Assembly (NCBI GenBank): GCA_012960465.1
Contig: DUBF01000148.1
Span: forward strand, 18,032 to 82,031
DNA from: Rhodospirillales bacterium
GTDB taxonomy: Bacteria > Pseudomonadota > Alphaproteobacteria > Rhodospirillales > UBA2165
Length of the DNA: 64,000 bases
Direction of reading: 5' to 3'
The notes under the pieces are model-generated. The model did not search any database. It was not told the origin of the DNA and worked only from the letters and a program-made list of their open reading frames with translations. Positions 50,827 through 60,382 of the stretch are shown here, in pieces (the first letter of the stretch is position 1; every line of letters starts with the position of its first letter). The position numbers were made by a program, and so were the translations under genes.

Positions 50827-52101
50827 GTGAATTTGATGGGACAAACAATAGCTGAAAAAATTATCGCAAAAGCGGCTGGTCAGCAGACTGTTAAGCCGGG
50901 TGATATCGTTACCTGTAATGTCGATCTAGCTATGATCCACGATAGTGGTGGTCCGCGCCGGGTTAAACCTTTAATGGAAAAACTTGGGGTTAGCGTCTGG
51001 GATCCAAACAAGGTTGTTTTGATTTCCGACCATTTTACTCCCTGTACGGATGCTGAGAGCGCAAACATTCTTAAATTGACAAGAGAATGGGCAGCGGAAC
51101 AGGGTATTATTAATTTTTATGATCAACAGGGGATTTGTCATGTGGTAACTCCTGAGCGTGGGCACATTCACCCTGGAATGTTTGCTGTCGGTGGTGACAG
51201 CCATTCACCGACGGGCGGAGCTTTTGGTAGTTATATGTTTGGAATTGGTGCAACTGATATGCTTGGTGTCCTTGTCACGGGTCAGACTTGGATAAAAGTG
51301 CCCGAGACTATTAACATTAAATGGTCTGGAGATTTTGGTGTTGGAATAGCAGCTAAAGATATGGCCCTTAAAATGTGTGCTACGCTCGGCATGGATGGTG
51401 GAGATTATCAGTCAATTCTGTACTCAGGTGATACAATAGAAAATTTGGATATGATGGAACGCATGACGTTGAGTAATATGGCAGCGGAACTCGGTGCGCA
51501 ATCTGGTCTGATCGAGCCAGATGAAAAAACTGTTGATTATATTAAGTCAGTGGGAGGTGTTCCCGGCGATTGGCAGAATTTTAAGAGTGATCCAGATGCG
51601 AACTATAGCGTTTCACATGAATTTAGTGCTATAGATTTAGAACCGCAGGTAGCCGTACCACATAGCCCAGCGAATGCAGTAGCTGTTGGAGACGTTGGAA
51701 AGGATCAGATTGATCAATTTTATATTGGTGCATGTACTGGGGCTAAATTAAATGACTTGGAAATGGCGGCCTCTGTTCTCAAGGGTAAGAAAATTGCTGC
51801 TGGCAAACGTCTTACAGTTGCACCGGCCTCTTCGCGCATCCTGGCCCAAGCGATCAAGCAGGGGATAATCGAAGTTTTACTAGAAGCTGGAGCAGGTTTG
51901 TTGCCTCCTGGCTGTGGGGCTTGCGCAGGTTACGGAGTAGGTGTTTTAGCAGAGGATGAAGTTTGCCTGGCTTCAACTGCCCGGAATTTTCAAGGTAGAA
52001 TGGGGGCGAGTACTTCTAAAGTGTATTTAGCATCGCCTTACACGGTTGCCGCCAGTGCGATACGGGGACATATCTCAGACCCAAGAGAGGAGCTATTATA
52101 A
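50827..52101 (+). CDS. Aconitase/3-isopropylmalate dehydratase family large subunit (LeuC/HacA/DmdA-like)
   Basis: GGDSHSPTGGAFGSYMFGIGATDM; IGACTGAKLNDLEMAA; GCGACAGYGVGVLAEDE Fe-S ligands. Confidence 0.9.
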   Translation: MNLMGQTIAEKIIAKAAGQQTVKPGDIVTCNVDLAMIHDSGGPRRVKPLMEKLGVSVWDPNKVVLISDHFTPCTDAESANILKLTREWAAEQGIINFYDQQGICHVVTPERGHIHPGMFAVGGDSHSPTGGAFGSYMFGIGATDMLGVLVTGQTWIKVPETINIKWSGDFGVGIAAKDMALKMCATLGMDGGDYQSILYSGDTIENLDMMERMTLSNMAAELGAQSGLIEPDEKTVDYIKSVGGVPGDWQNFKSDPDANYSVSHEFSAIDLEPQVAVPHSPANAVAVGDVGKDQIDQFYIGACTGAKLNDLEMAASVLKGKKIAAGKRLTVAPASSRILAQAIKQGIIEVLLEAGAGLLPPGCGACAGYGVGVLAEDEVCLASTARNFQGRMGASTSKVYLASPYTVAASAIRGHISDPREELL

Positions 52102-52586
52102 TGTCCAGTCGTGTTTGGAAGTTTGGAGATGATATTAATACAGATATTTTAGCACCGGGTATATACATTAAATTACCCCTAAACGAACTTGCACAGCATT
52201 GTCTTGAGTCCATTGATCCTAGTTTTGCTTCTAGGGTATGTGAAGGAGATATCATTGTGGCGGGCAATAATTTTGGGATGGGTTCAAGTAGAGAGCAGGC
52301 GCCTCAAGTTTTGAAGGAACTTGGTATTACTGCGGTTATAGCGGCTTCTTTTGGCGGTATATTTTATCGTAATGCTTTTAATCTCGGCTTGCCCGCGATA
52401 ATTTCTAAAGATTTCACAAAAATCGCTGCAGACCATCAAATTGAACTTGATATTAAAACTGGAAGAATTTGTAATATTACTACAGGTCAAGATTTAGTTG
52501 GAGAAAAAATACCGGAAAATTTATTGACACTTATTGAAGCTGGCGGGCTTGTGCCTTACCTGGAAAGTAACTTGAATAATAATTAA
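52101..52586 (+). CDS. Aconitase/3-isopropylmalate dehydratase family small subunit (LeuD/DmdB-like)
   Basis: KFGDDINTDILAPGIYIKL; GNNFGMGSSREQAP; ATG overlaps large-subunit stop. Confidence 0.9.
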   Translation: MSSRVWKFGDDINTDILAPGIYIKLPLNELAQHCLESIDPSFASRVCEGDIIVAGNNFGMGSSREQAPQVLKELGITAVIAASFGGIFYRNAFNLGLPAIISKDFTKIAADHQIELDIKTGRICNITTGQDLVGEKIPENLLTLIEAGGLVPYLESNLNNN

Positions 52587-52599
52587 TTAAGGAGTGGCC

Positions 52600-53478
52600 A
52601 TGTCGCCGCAGAAAATCTTAAGAGATCGTCTCGACCAGGATAAAATTATACTTACACCAGGTATATATGATGCTTTTGGAGCAATGATGGCTGAGCGGGC
52701 TGGTTTTGAGGCGCTTTACCTGTCCGGGGCTTCGATAGCTTATACAAAATTAGGCCGCCCAGATATAGGACTCGTAACCTTGGACGAGTTGGCGTCTGTT
52801 GTAGGAACAATTCGTGAGCGGACAGACTTACCTACAATCGTTGATGCGGATACGGGGTTTGGTAATGCGCTCAATGTTCAGCGCACTGTAAAACTCTTGG
52901 AGCGCAATGGTGCCTCTGGTATTCAACTGGAGGATCAGTCTCTGCCAAAACGCTGCGGACACCTTGATGGTAAAATGCTGATAACTGCAGATGAAATGAA
53001 TGGTAAAGTCAAAGCAGCTCTCGATGCGCGTATGGATGAAAATACTGTTATCATAGCAAGGACAGATGCTATTGGGGTTGAAGGCTATGAGAGTGCCATG
53101 GATCGCGCAGTTGGTTATGTCGAGGCAGGAGCTGATGTCTTGTTTATTGAAGCTATGCAAAATACTGAACAAATTGCAGGGGCTATAAAACAATTCGGAG
53201 GCAAAGTTCCGTTATTAGTAAATATGGTTGAAGGTGGTAAAACTCCAATGGCGCCAGCTTCTGAATTGGAAGAAAAGGGTTTTTCGATTGTAATATTTCC
53301 CGGTGCTTTGGTTCGTGTGCTTGCTCATGCTGCGGAGAATTATTTTAATTCGCTACTCAAGCATGGCTCAACTTTGCATCACAAATCTCAAATGTTTGAT
53401 TTTAATGAGCTAAATGAACTTCTAGGCACGGAAGAAATGCTTGAAATAGGTAATCGTTACACAGATGGTGGAGATTAA
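52600..53478 (+). CDS. Isocitrate lyase/PEP mutase superfamily C-C lyase (2,3-dimethylmalate lyase / methylisocitrate lyase / oxaloacetate decarboxylase-like)
   Basis: DRLDQDKIILTPGIYDAFGAMMAERAGFEALYLSG; VDADTGFGN; LEDQSLPKRCGHLDGK. Confidence 0.9.
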   Translation: MSPQKILRDRLDQDKIILTPGIYDAFGAMMAERAGFEALYLSGASIAYTKLGRPDIGLVTLDELASVVGTIRERTDLPTIVDADTGFGNALNVQRTVKLLERNGASGIQLEDQSLPKRCGHLDGKMLITADEMNGKVKAALDARMDENTVIIARTDAIGVEGYESAMDRAVGYVEAGADVLFIEAMQNTEQIAGAIKQFGGKVPLLVNMVEGGKTPMAPASELEEKGFSIVIFPGALVRVLAHAAENYFNSLLKHGSTLHHKSQMFDFNELNELLGTEEMLEIGNRYTDGGD

Positions 53479-55216
53479 GATGCAAAAACTCGACCCTGTG
53501 ATGCTGGCTGTCCTTAAAGGACGGTTGGAGCAAATTGCGGATGAAATGGATGCGACGCTTTTTCGTAGTGCGTTTAATCCAATAATAGCTGAAGCTCATG
53601 ATGCCAGTCATGGGCTCTACCATGCCAAAACTGGTGAGACCTTAATTCAAGGCAAGTCTGGCCTACCCGTTTTCGTTGGAGCTATGTCATTTGCGGTAAA
53701 AATGGTGATCGATAAAGTTGAAGTCGAAAATATTGTTCTCAAACAGGGTGATGTTTTCGTATTTAACGATCCTTATGAAGGTGGAACTCACCTTTCAGAT
53801 TTTAAACTCGTAAAGCCTTTCTTTCATGAGGGCGAGATTTTTTGCTTCTTAGCTTCCGTTGGCCACTGGCACGACGTAGGTGGAAATGTGCCAGGTAATT
53901 ATAATCCCGTTGCAACGGAGTGTTACCAAGAAGGCATGCTAATCCCTCCAGTGTTTCTTTATAAGGAAGGTGTTCTCAATGAAGATATTATTGCAATTTT
54001 ACAATCTAATTCGCGCCTACCAGGCAGTCTTTATGGTGATCTGAATGGACAAGTTAGCGCTCTTGATCTCGGTGATCGAAGATTAAAGGATTTGCTTCAA
54101 GAATATGGTAAAGAGAAAATTACATCTGCTTTAGTTGAACTGAATCAAAGTGCTGCCAGGCTCATGGCGAGTTATATTAGTGATCTTCCAAACGGTACTT
54201 ACTCGGCTGAAGATTGGCTCGACAATGATGGTATTATCGATGAGCCGCTAAAAATTGGCCTTGATATTATTATTGCTGATAACCGAATGACTTTGGATTT
54301 TTCTAGAACATCGGCTGCATGTGATGGACCAGTAAATATCTCGCGTTCTACGTGTATTGCGTCTTGCTATGTTGCGCTTAAGCATATTTTTCGTGAGGTT
54401 CCGGCCAATGCTGGAGTGCTGGAGCCGATTGATTTTATAATTCCAGAAGATAGCTTACTAAGTGTTGGTCGCCCAAAACCCGTTTGTGGTTATACTGAGA
54501 CAATTCTTCGTGTTATCGATGTTATGTTTCAGGTGATTTCTCAAGTTGCTCCAGAAATGAGTAATGGCTGTGCATACGGAACCATCAATGCATTATCAAT
54601 GGCAGGTTATCGTAAGAATGGCGTTCGCTGGGTTATGTTTTCTTTCTTTGGCGGCGGCCACGGCGGCCATCCTAATGGTGACGGCCTTAATCATGGAAAT
54701 GCGCCAATTTCAACAGCCACCATTCCCCCACTGGAAATCTTGGAGGCTGCCTATCCAATCCGTTTTACCCGATGGGCCCTCAGGCCAGATAGTGGTGGGC
54801 CAGGTAAAAACCGTGGTGGTTGCGGTGCAATTTATGAGATTGAATTACTTGAAGAAAAAGCTGATGCTTTTTTGTTTGGCGAACGAGGCAAATTTGGCCC
54901 GCCCGGTGTTATAGGGGGTGAGAGCGGAGCTCTAAATAAATTTAGTTATCCGACTGGCGTCAATGGTGAAACATCACCCCCGATGGTTTCTAAGATGGTT
55001 GGCATTCATCTGGAGCAAAATCAGCGTATACGTCTGGAAACGCCGGGTGGTGGAGGCTACGGCGATGCTTTTGAGCGAGATCCAAAACTTGTTGCCGAGG
55101 ATGTGCGACTTGGTTATGTAACGGCTAATTCAGCATTTGAAAACTATAGATGTTCGGTATCTGATGACGGGATCCTTGATCAACAAGAAACTGACCGGTT
55201 GCGAGAAACGAGCTAA
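53465..55216 (+). CDS. hyuB: Hydantoinase B/oxoprolinase family protein
   Basis: RLEQIADEMDATLFRSAFNPIIAEAHDASHG; VFNDPYEGGTHLSDF; GGHGGHPNGDG. Met at 53480 is an alternative start. Confidence 0.94.
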   Translation: MVEIKMQKLDPVMLAVLKGRLEQIADEMDATLFRSAFNPIIAEAHDASHGLYHAKTGETLIQGKSGLPVFVGAMSFAVKMVIDKVEVENIVLKQGDVFVFNDPYEGGTHLSDFKLVKPFFHEGEIFCFLASVGHWHDVGGNVPGNYNPVATECYQEGMLIPPVFLYKEGVLNEDIIAILQSNSRLPGSLYGDLNGQVSALDLGDRRLKDLLQEYGKEKITSALVELNQSAARLMASYISDLPNGTYSAEDWLDNDGIIDEPLKIGLDIIIADNRMTLDFSRTSAACDGPVNISRSTCIASCYVALKHIFREVPANAGVLEPIDFIIPEDSLLSVGRPKPVCGYTETILRVIDVMFQVISQVAPEMSNGCAYGTINALSMAGYRKNGVRWVMFSFFGGGHGGHPNGDGLNHGNAPISTATIPPLEILEAAYPIRFTRWALRPDSGGPGKNRGGCGAIYEIELLEEKADAFLFGERGKFGPPGVIGGESGALNKFSYPTGVNGETSPPMVSKMVGIHLEQNQRIRLETPGGGGYGDAFERDPKLVAEDVRLGYVTANSAFENYRCSVSDDGILDQQETDRLRETS

Positions 55217-55218
55217 AC

Positions 55219-57297
55219 ATGGTCAGTAAACCAAAAAGATCTAGGACAGTCGTTGGGGTCGATGTAGGCGGTACCTTTACAGATGTGTTTTTCCTGAATG
55301 AAGTTGATGGTTCGTGTGATGTGGCGAAGGTGCCTTCAACTCGCAGTGATCAATCTGTTGGAATCCAAGAAGGGATTGCACAACAATTAAAAAAGCTCTC
55401 TGAAGTTTCTCTAATAATTCATGGTACCACTGTTGGAACCAATGCACTTCTCGAACGCAAAGGAGCTAAGACTGGAATTATCACAACGCGGGGATTCCGT
55501 GATGTAATAGAAATGCGAAGACGCGATCGGCCGGAAACATGGGGTCTTTGGGGAATGTTCGAGCCGATTGTATCCCGTGAACTGCGGGTTGAGGTTGATG
55601 AGCGGGTTTTGGCTGATGGTACGATCCTTACTCAACTTGATGCAAGTGATGTGAAATCAGCAGCGGGGAAACTACTATCCCTTGGGGCCGAATCCGTTTG
55701 CATATTTTTTATAAATAGCTACGCCAATGACACTAATGAAAAACTGGCAGTTAAAACTCTAAAAGAAATATGGCCAAACGACCACATTACATCTTCTTCT
55801 GAAATACTTCCGGAAATCCGGGAATTTGAACGTTGTTCGACTGCAACTTTAAATGCTTATTTGCAGCCTCCTATTGGTGATTACCTTGAGCGGCTTGAAG
55901 GGGGGCTGCAGAAAGGCGGATTTGGTGGTGAAGTATTAATTGTGCAATCTAATGGTGGCGTAATGTCAGTTAATATGGCCCGATCGTTTCCAGTCCGAAC
56001 GGCATTGTCTGGTCCAGCAGCGGGCGTCATCGCCGGAGCTTATATTGGTGTGAGTGCTGGATTTCCAAATCTTATAACATGCGATATGGGAGGGACGAGC
56101 TTTGACGTGTCTCTCGTTGCCGATGGTGAAAGCGCGCTTGCTGCACAAACAGCAGTGGACTTTGGTATGGTAGTTCGTACGCCAATGATAGAAATCACAA
56201 CAATTGGTGCAGGTGGCGGCTCAATAGCATCTGTTGATAGAGGTGGCTTGCTACAAATTGGGCCTGAAAGTGCAGGATCTGATCCCGGACCCGTTTGTTA
56301 TGGGCAAGGTAATGATCGTCCAACGGTGACAGATGCTAATGTTGTCTTGGGGAGGATCAATGCAGAAAAACCAATCGGCGGTAAGTTAGCTCGCTTGGAT
56401 GTTGACGCAGCCAAAAAAGCAATAAAGATACACGTTGCTGATTTGTTGGAAATCGAAATTATGGACGCTGCTGAAGCTATTATTAGGGTTGCTAATGCAA
56501 AGATGGCGGGCGCTATCCGTTTGGTTTCTGTGGAACGCGGACATGATCCTGAAAAATTTGTTGCTATGCCATTTGGCGGTGGGGGCGCTTTACATGCTGG
56601 TGCGCTTATAAAAGATGTTGGTTTATCAAAAGCTCTGGTGCCACGCTATCCCGGCGTAACGAGTGCATTAGGTTGTATCATCGCTGATATGCGGTTTGAT
56701 AGGGTACATACAATTAATGCTGTACTTGATGATCTCGACATTAGAAAACTTGCATCTGAAATAAAAAAGACAGCAGAAGATGGTCAAAAACGTTTGGTTG
56801 AGGCTGATGTAACGTTTGACGGTGTAGAGCATTTAATTGAATTGGATATGCTTTATTTAGGACAAACCCATACTGTAGCGGTCAGGTTACCTGTTGGATT
56901 AGAAGATATTAAAAGTAGTTTGAATACTAACGTTATTCGCACCGCTTTTGAAAATACATATGAAAAAGTTTTTGGACGGTTATTGCATAACATTGGAATA
57001 AGGGTCCTTAACCTTAGAGTAACCGTGATTGGCCGTCGGCCAAAGTTTGATTTATCAATCCTCGGTCCTTCAGGTGATTATACAATTGAGGAAGCTAAAA
57101 TTGATTCTCGAGAAGTTTGGTTTGAAGGTAAATGGCGGCAAACAGACGTGTATAGTCGTTTAAATCTTCCTAAAGAGCAGGTTGTGTCGGGTCCCGCCTT
57201 ACTAGAGCAACCGGATACGACTATATTTATAGATCCTGATCTAGAAGGTAAAGTCGACCAATTTGGCAATTTAATTATTTCTCGAAAGAATGTTTGA
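55219..57297 (+). CDS. hyuA: Hydantoinase A/oxoprolinase family protein
   Basis: VVGVDVGGTFTDVFFL; IIHGTTVGTNALLERKGAKTG; TCDMGGTSFDVSLV. Confidence 0.95.
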   Translation: MVSKPKRSRTVVGVDVGGTFTDVFFLNEVDGSCDVAKVPSTRSDQSVGIQEGIAQQLKKLSEVSLIIHGTTVGTNALLERKGAKTGIITTRGFRDVIEMRRRDRPETWGLWGMFEPIVSRELRVEVDERVLADGTILTQLDASDVKSAAGKLLSLGAESVCIFFINSYANDTNEKLAVKTLKEIWPNDHITSSSEILPEIREFERCSTATLNAYLQPPIGDYLERLEGGLQKGGFGGEVLIVQSNGGVMSVNMARSFPVRTALSGPAAGVIAGAYIGVSAGFPNLITCDMGGTSFDVSLVADGESALAAQTAVDFGMVVRTPMIEITTIGAGGGSIASVDRGGLLQIGPESAGSDPGPVCYGQGNDRPTVTDANVVLGRINAEKPIGGKLARLDVDAAKKAIKIHVADLLEIEIMDAAEAIIRVANAKMAGAIRLVSVERGHDPEKFVAMPFGGGGALHAGALIKDVGLSKALVPRYPGVTSALGCIIADMRFDRVHTINAVLDDLDIRKLASEIKKTAEDGQKRLVEADVTFDGVEHLIELDMLYLGQTHTVAVRLPVGLEDIKSSLNTNVIRTAFENTYEKVFGRLLHNIGIRVLNLRVTVIGRRPKFDLSILGPSGDYTIEEAKIDSREVWFEGKWRQTDVYSRLNLPKEQVVSGPALLEQPDTTIFIDPDLEGKVDQFGNLIISRKNV

Positions 57298-57902
57298 TGA
57301 GTAAAACGACAGCACTTGTTCTTATTGATATGCAGAACGATTTCATACATCCGGAGGGTGCTTATGCCCGGGGTGGGGCAACATCAGATTATATTGCTGC
57401 ACTACCCAAGGCGTTAAAGCCAGTTGCGGAGGTTGTTCGACGGGCAGGTGGTTGGATAGTTTCGACACATTTCACTTTAGTGCCTGGAAAAAATAGTAAA
57501 CCTTTTATTGCTGATCACTTGTTAGAACTACGCCCCTTTCTTGCTGAAGGTGATTTTTCCCCTGGGAGTTTTGGTCATAGGCTTATTGATGAATTAGCTC
57601 CGGCAGATTTATTGGTAGAAAAAATAGCCTATTCAGCGTTTTATATGAGCCGCATGGACTGGATGTTAAAACAAGCTGGGATTGAACATTTGATATACGG
57701 CGGTATTGTTACGAATGGCGGTGTGGCTTCTACTGTTAGAGATGCCCATGTGCATGGCTACCGTAATACTGTATTATCTGACGGGTGTGCGGCTTTTGAT
57801 GCGAAAATCCATAATATTTCTATCGAAAGTTTGAAAACTGTTGCTGAAATAAAAACTTGTGGGGAAATACTCAATTTACTGGAGGGTCGAAGGCGTGAAT
57901 AA
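57294..57902 (+). CDS. Isochorismatase family hydrolase, catalytic Cys position replaced by Gly
   Basis: ALVLIDMQNDFIHPEG; LVEKIAYSAFY; GGIVTNGGVASTVRDAHVHGY; ATGA overlap with hyuA. Confidence 0.9.
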   Translation: MMSKTTALVLIDMQNDFIHPEGAYARGGATSDYIAALPKALKPVAEVVRRAGGWIVSTHFTLVPGKNSKPFIADHLLELRPFLAEGDFSPGSFGHRLIDELAPADLLVEKIAYSAFYMSRMDWMLKQAGIEHLIYGGIVTNGGVASTVRDAHVHGYRNTVLSDGCAAFDAKIHNISIESLKTVAEIKTCGEILNLLEGRRRE

Positions 57903-58578
57903 TATAAATAAACAAAGTTTGCAGGCGTGGTTTCGTGCTCATTCGCAAAGCCGTTTGGGTCGGGACTATATCAATGAGAGGTTTGTGGCTAAGAAAACTG
58001 CGCTCGTTGTCGTTGATATGCAGAATTATTTTATGAAACCAGGTTTTTTAGCAGCTTGTCCGATGGCTATCGAAATTGTTTCCGTAATTAACGAGATGGC
58101 AAGTGATTTGCGGGAGAAGGGTGGTACTGTCGTTTGGATACAAACTACGGCTGCCCCTGAAGCAACTAAAGATTGGAGTATTTATAAGGAACTATATACC
58201 TCGAAAAATTGGGAACGCAGGAATACTGAGCTCGCCGAGGACCATGAGGGGTACGAAATTTGGCCAGAATTAATGGTATCCGATACAGACCTTCGGGTTA
58301 AAAAGTCTCGTTTTAGTGCATTCATTGCCGGTTCGTCTGACATTGACACGCAGTTAAAAGCCTTGAATATAGATACTTTATTGATATCGGGTGTTGCCAC
58401 CAGCGTTTGCTGTGAAGCTACTGCACGTGATGCGATGATGCTGAATTATAGAACTACGATGGTGTCGGATGGCCTTGCATCGATGACTATTGAAGCTCAT
58501 GAGAATGCTCTCAAAGCTTTATACGGGATGTTTGCTGATGTCCAAATGTGTTCGGAAATTAAATCCAAACTCGTATGA
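57895..58578 (+). CDS. Isochorismatase family cysteine hydrolase
   Basis: ALVVVDMQNYFMKPG; KSRFSAF; GVATSVCCEATARDAMMLNY; GTG start at 57895. Confidence 0.91.
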   Translation: MNNINKQSLQAWFRAHSQSRLGRDYINERFVAKKTALVVVDMQNYFMKPGFLAACPMAIEIVSVINEMASDLREKGGTVVWIQTTAAPEATKDWSIYKELYTSKNWERRNTELAEDHEGYEIWPELMVSDTDLRVKKSRFSAFIAGSSDIDTQLKALNIDTLLISGVATSVCCEATARDAMMLNYRTTMVSDGLASMTIEAHENALKALYGMFADVQMCSEIKSKLV

Positions 58579-58698
58579 TGATAGTATTAGTTAAAATATT
58601 TATGAGAAAAAGTTTCGCGGTATCTTTTAAAAGATTAAACATATGGTATAATAATCTCAAAGATAATAATTATACATAAACGCACTAGATTTATGAAA

Positions 58699-58719
58699 AT
58701 AGAATAAATGCTATTCTAT
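58699..58719. promoter_or_regulatory. Candidate operator upstream of dctP: perfect 8-bp inverted repeat, 5-nt spacer
   Basis: ATAGAATA-aatgc-TATTCTAT, 34 nt before the dctP start. Confidence 0.5.
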
Positions 58720-58753
58720 CGGAATAATTTTTGAACAGTGGAGGAGTTAAATT

Positions 58754-59767
58754 ATGAAGATATTCAAAATCTCAATATATAGCTGTGTGGTAGCCTTGAC
58801 ATGCTTTTCAGCAGCACTATTTGGTTTGCCAAACAAGAGTAATGCAGAAACAAAATTAACACTCATCTATCCTTTTCCCGATTTTCTCCAGTATACGAAA
58901 AATTGTAAGGCATTGGCGAAAGAGATCAATAAACGTGGTAAAGGTGTTATCAAAATTGAAGTTTTGCCATTCAATTCAATTAAGATGTTTGCCCAGGCAC
59001 CAGCAGTCAGTAAGGGCCGGGTCGATTTGAACTGTATACCCGCCGCTTTTTATGCGAGAGCTGTTCCTGAATTAGAGGCCGTCTCAACGGCGAGTTCCAC
59101 AGTGGAGCAAGCACGAAAGTCTGGTGGAATTGATATGTTGGATAAGCTCCAGCAAAAGTATTTTAAGGTTAAGTATTTAGGCTGGACAACGGACGGCAAT
59201 AAATTTCGAATTTACATGAAAAATAAGCCAAAGTTTGGGTCTAATGGCCTTGTAGATTTTAGTGGTGTTAAGCTTCGGGGTAATCCAATTTATGGGGCAT
59301 TTTTGAAGGCTATGGGAGCCACAACGCATAGTTTACCCGCAACTGCAACTTATGGCGCCCTAGAAAAAGGCGTTGTTGACGCGGCAGCTTGGGCGACAAC
59401 AGGACTCAGGGGTCTTAAGTGGGATAAAATGCTTCGGCATGCGATCGAACCTGATTTTTATGCTACGGATATTGGCTGGATTATCAACCTTAAGAGATGG
59501 AATGGTTTGAGTGCCAAGGCAAAAAATGTTCTACAATCAACGGTTAAAGAATATGAATTAGCGAATAGAAATGGTTTGCTAAAACTTCAGACGGCAGAAA
59601 GAAAAGCTTTAATCAGTGGTGGAATGAAATTCCATACTGTTCCTGACCCTAAAAAATACTTAAAGCTGGCGGTCGACTCGGCTTATGAGAGAATGGTCGG
59701 ACGCTTAAAGAAAGCTAAAAGAAGTACAGATCATATATCTAAACTTCGGGCTGCATGGCAGCAGTAG
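58754..59767 (+). CDS. TRAP transporter substrate-binding protein (DctP family)
   Basis: Signal peptide; KLTLIYPFPDFLQYTKNCKALAKEINKRGKG; KLRGNPIYGAFLKAMGATTHSLPATATYGALEKGVVDAA. Confidence 0.92.
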   Translation: MKIFKISIYSCVVALTCFSAALFGLPNKSNAETKLTLIYPFPDFLQYTKNCKALAKEINKRGKGVIKIEVLPFNSIKMFAQAPAVSKGRVDLNCIPAAFYARAVPELEAVSTASSTVEQARKSGGIDMLDKLQQKYFKVKYLGWTTDGNKFRIYMKNKPKFGSNGLVDFSGVKLRGNPIYGAFLKAMGATTHSLPATATYGALEKGVVDAAAWATTGLRGLKWDKMLRHAIEPDFYATDIGWIINLKRWNGLSAKAKNVLQSTVKEYELANRNGLLKLQTAERKALISGGMKFHTVPDPKKYLKLAVDSAYERMVGRLKKAKRSTDHISKLRAAWQQ

Positions 59768-59815
59768 CAAAAAAGTTAAAAGTTATTGTACTAATTGTTT
59801 CTTAAGCAATCTTGT

Positions 59816-60382
59816 ATGTTTAAACTTTTAGATGATATTTGGGGTAAGGTACTAGCGGGATTAATGGGCATAGCTGCAATCTATGTCACCTTAATAATGT
59901 TCGCCATTGTTTACACTAGCGGGTTTCGTTATTTGGGTTTTTCTTATTCCCCTCTTACCATCCCATTTATTGAGTATGGCTTTATTTACATATTATTTCT
60001 TGGATCACCCTTTTTAGTAAGGATGCGGGGGCATGTTTATATTGAAATGCTCACGGCCGCACTGGGTGATTTTCAACGGCTCATTGTATCAAGATTAATT
60101 TGCCTATTGGCAGGTGGCGTTTGCCTCACCTGGGCTTGGTACACCGGGCTTCTTTTTCTCGAGCGTTATGAAGATATTATGGCTTATGACGAGCTTCGAG
60201 CTCAATGGGATATTCCGCTTTGGATTAGCACATTACCTTTCCCAATAGGATTTTTTCTTATGTCAATTGAATTCTTTCGTTTTGTATTTATCGCAGAACC
60301 TATGCATACGGGTTTAGCAGGTATTGCTAGCGATCGGATAGAACTTGAAGAAACCAAGCGAGACTTGGAGGGCTTGAGCTAG
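59816..60382 (+). CDS. TRAP transporter small permease (DctQ family)
   Basis: Four hydrophobic segments, YGFIYILFLGSPFLVRMRGHVYIEML; position between DctP and DctM. Alternative start 59795. Confidence 0.9.
   Translation: MFKLLDDIWGKVLAGLMGIAAIYVTLIMFAIVYTSGFRYLGFSYSPLTIPFIEYGFIYILFLGSPFLVRMRGHVYIEMLTAALGDFQRLIVSRLICLLAGGVCLTWAWYTGLLFLERYEDIMAYDELRAQWDIPLWISTLPFPIGFFLMSIEFFRFVFIAEPMHTGLAGIASDRIELEETKRDLEGLS

Noticed and set aside
50827-52586. leuC/leuD of leucine biosynthesis, given ilvIHC a few kb away
   Set aside because: Operon context is a lyase, HyuBA and amidohydrolases; small-subunit loop differs from the expected isopropylmalate type. Substrate left open.
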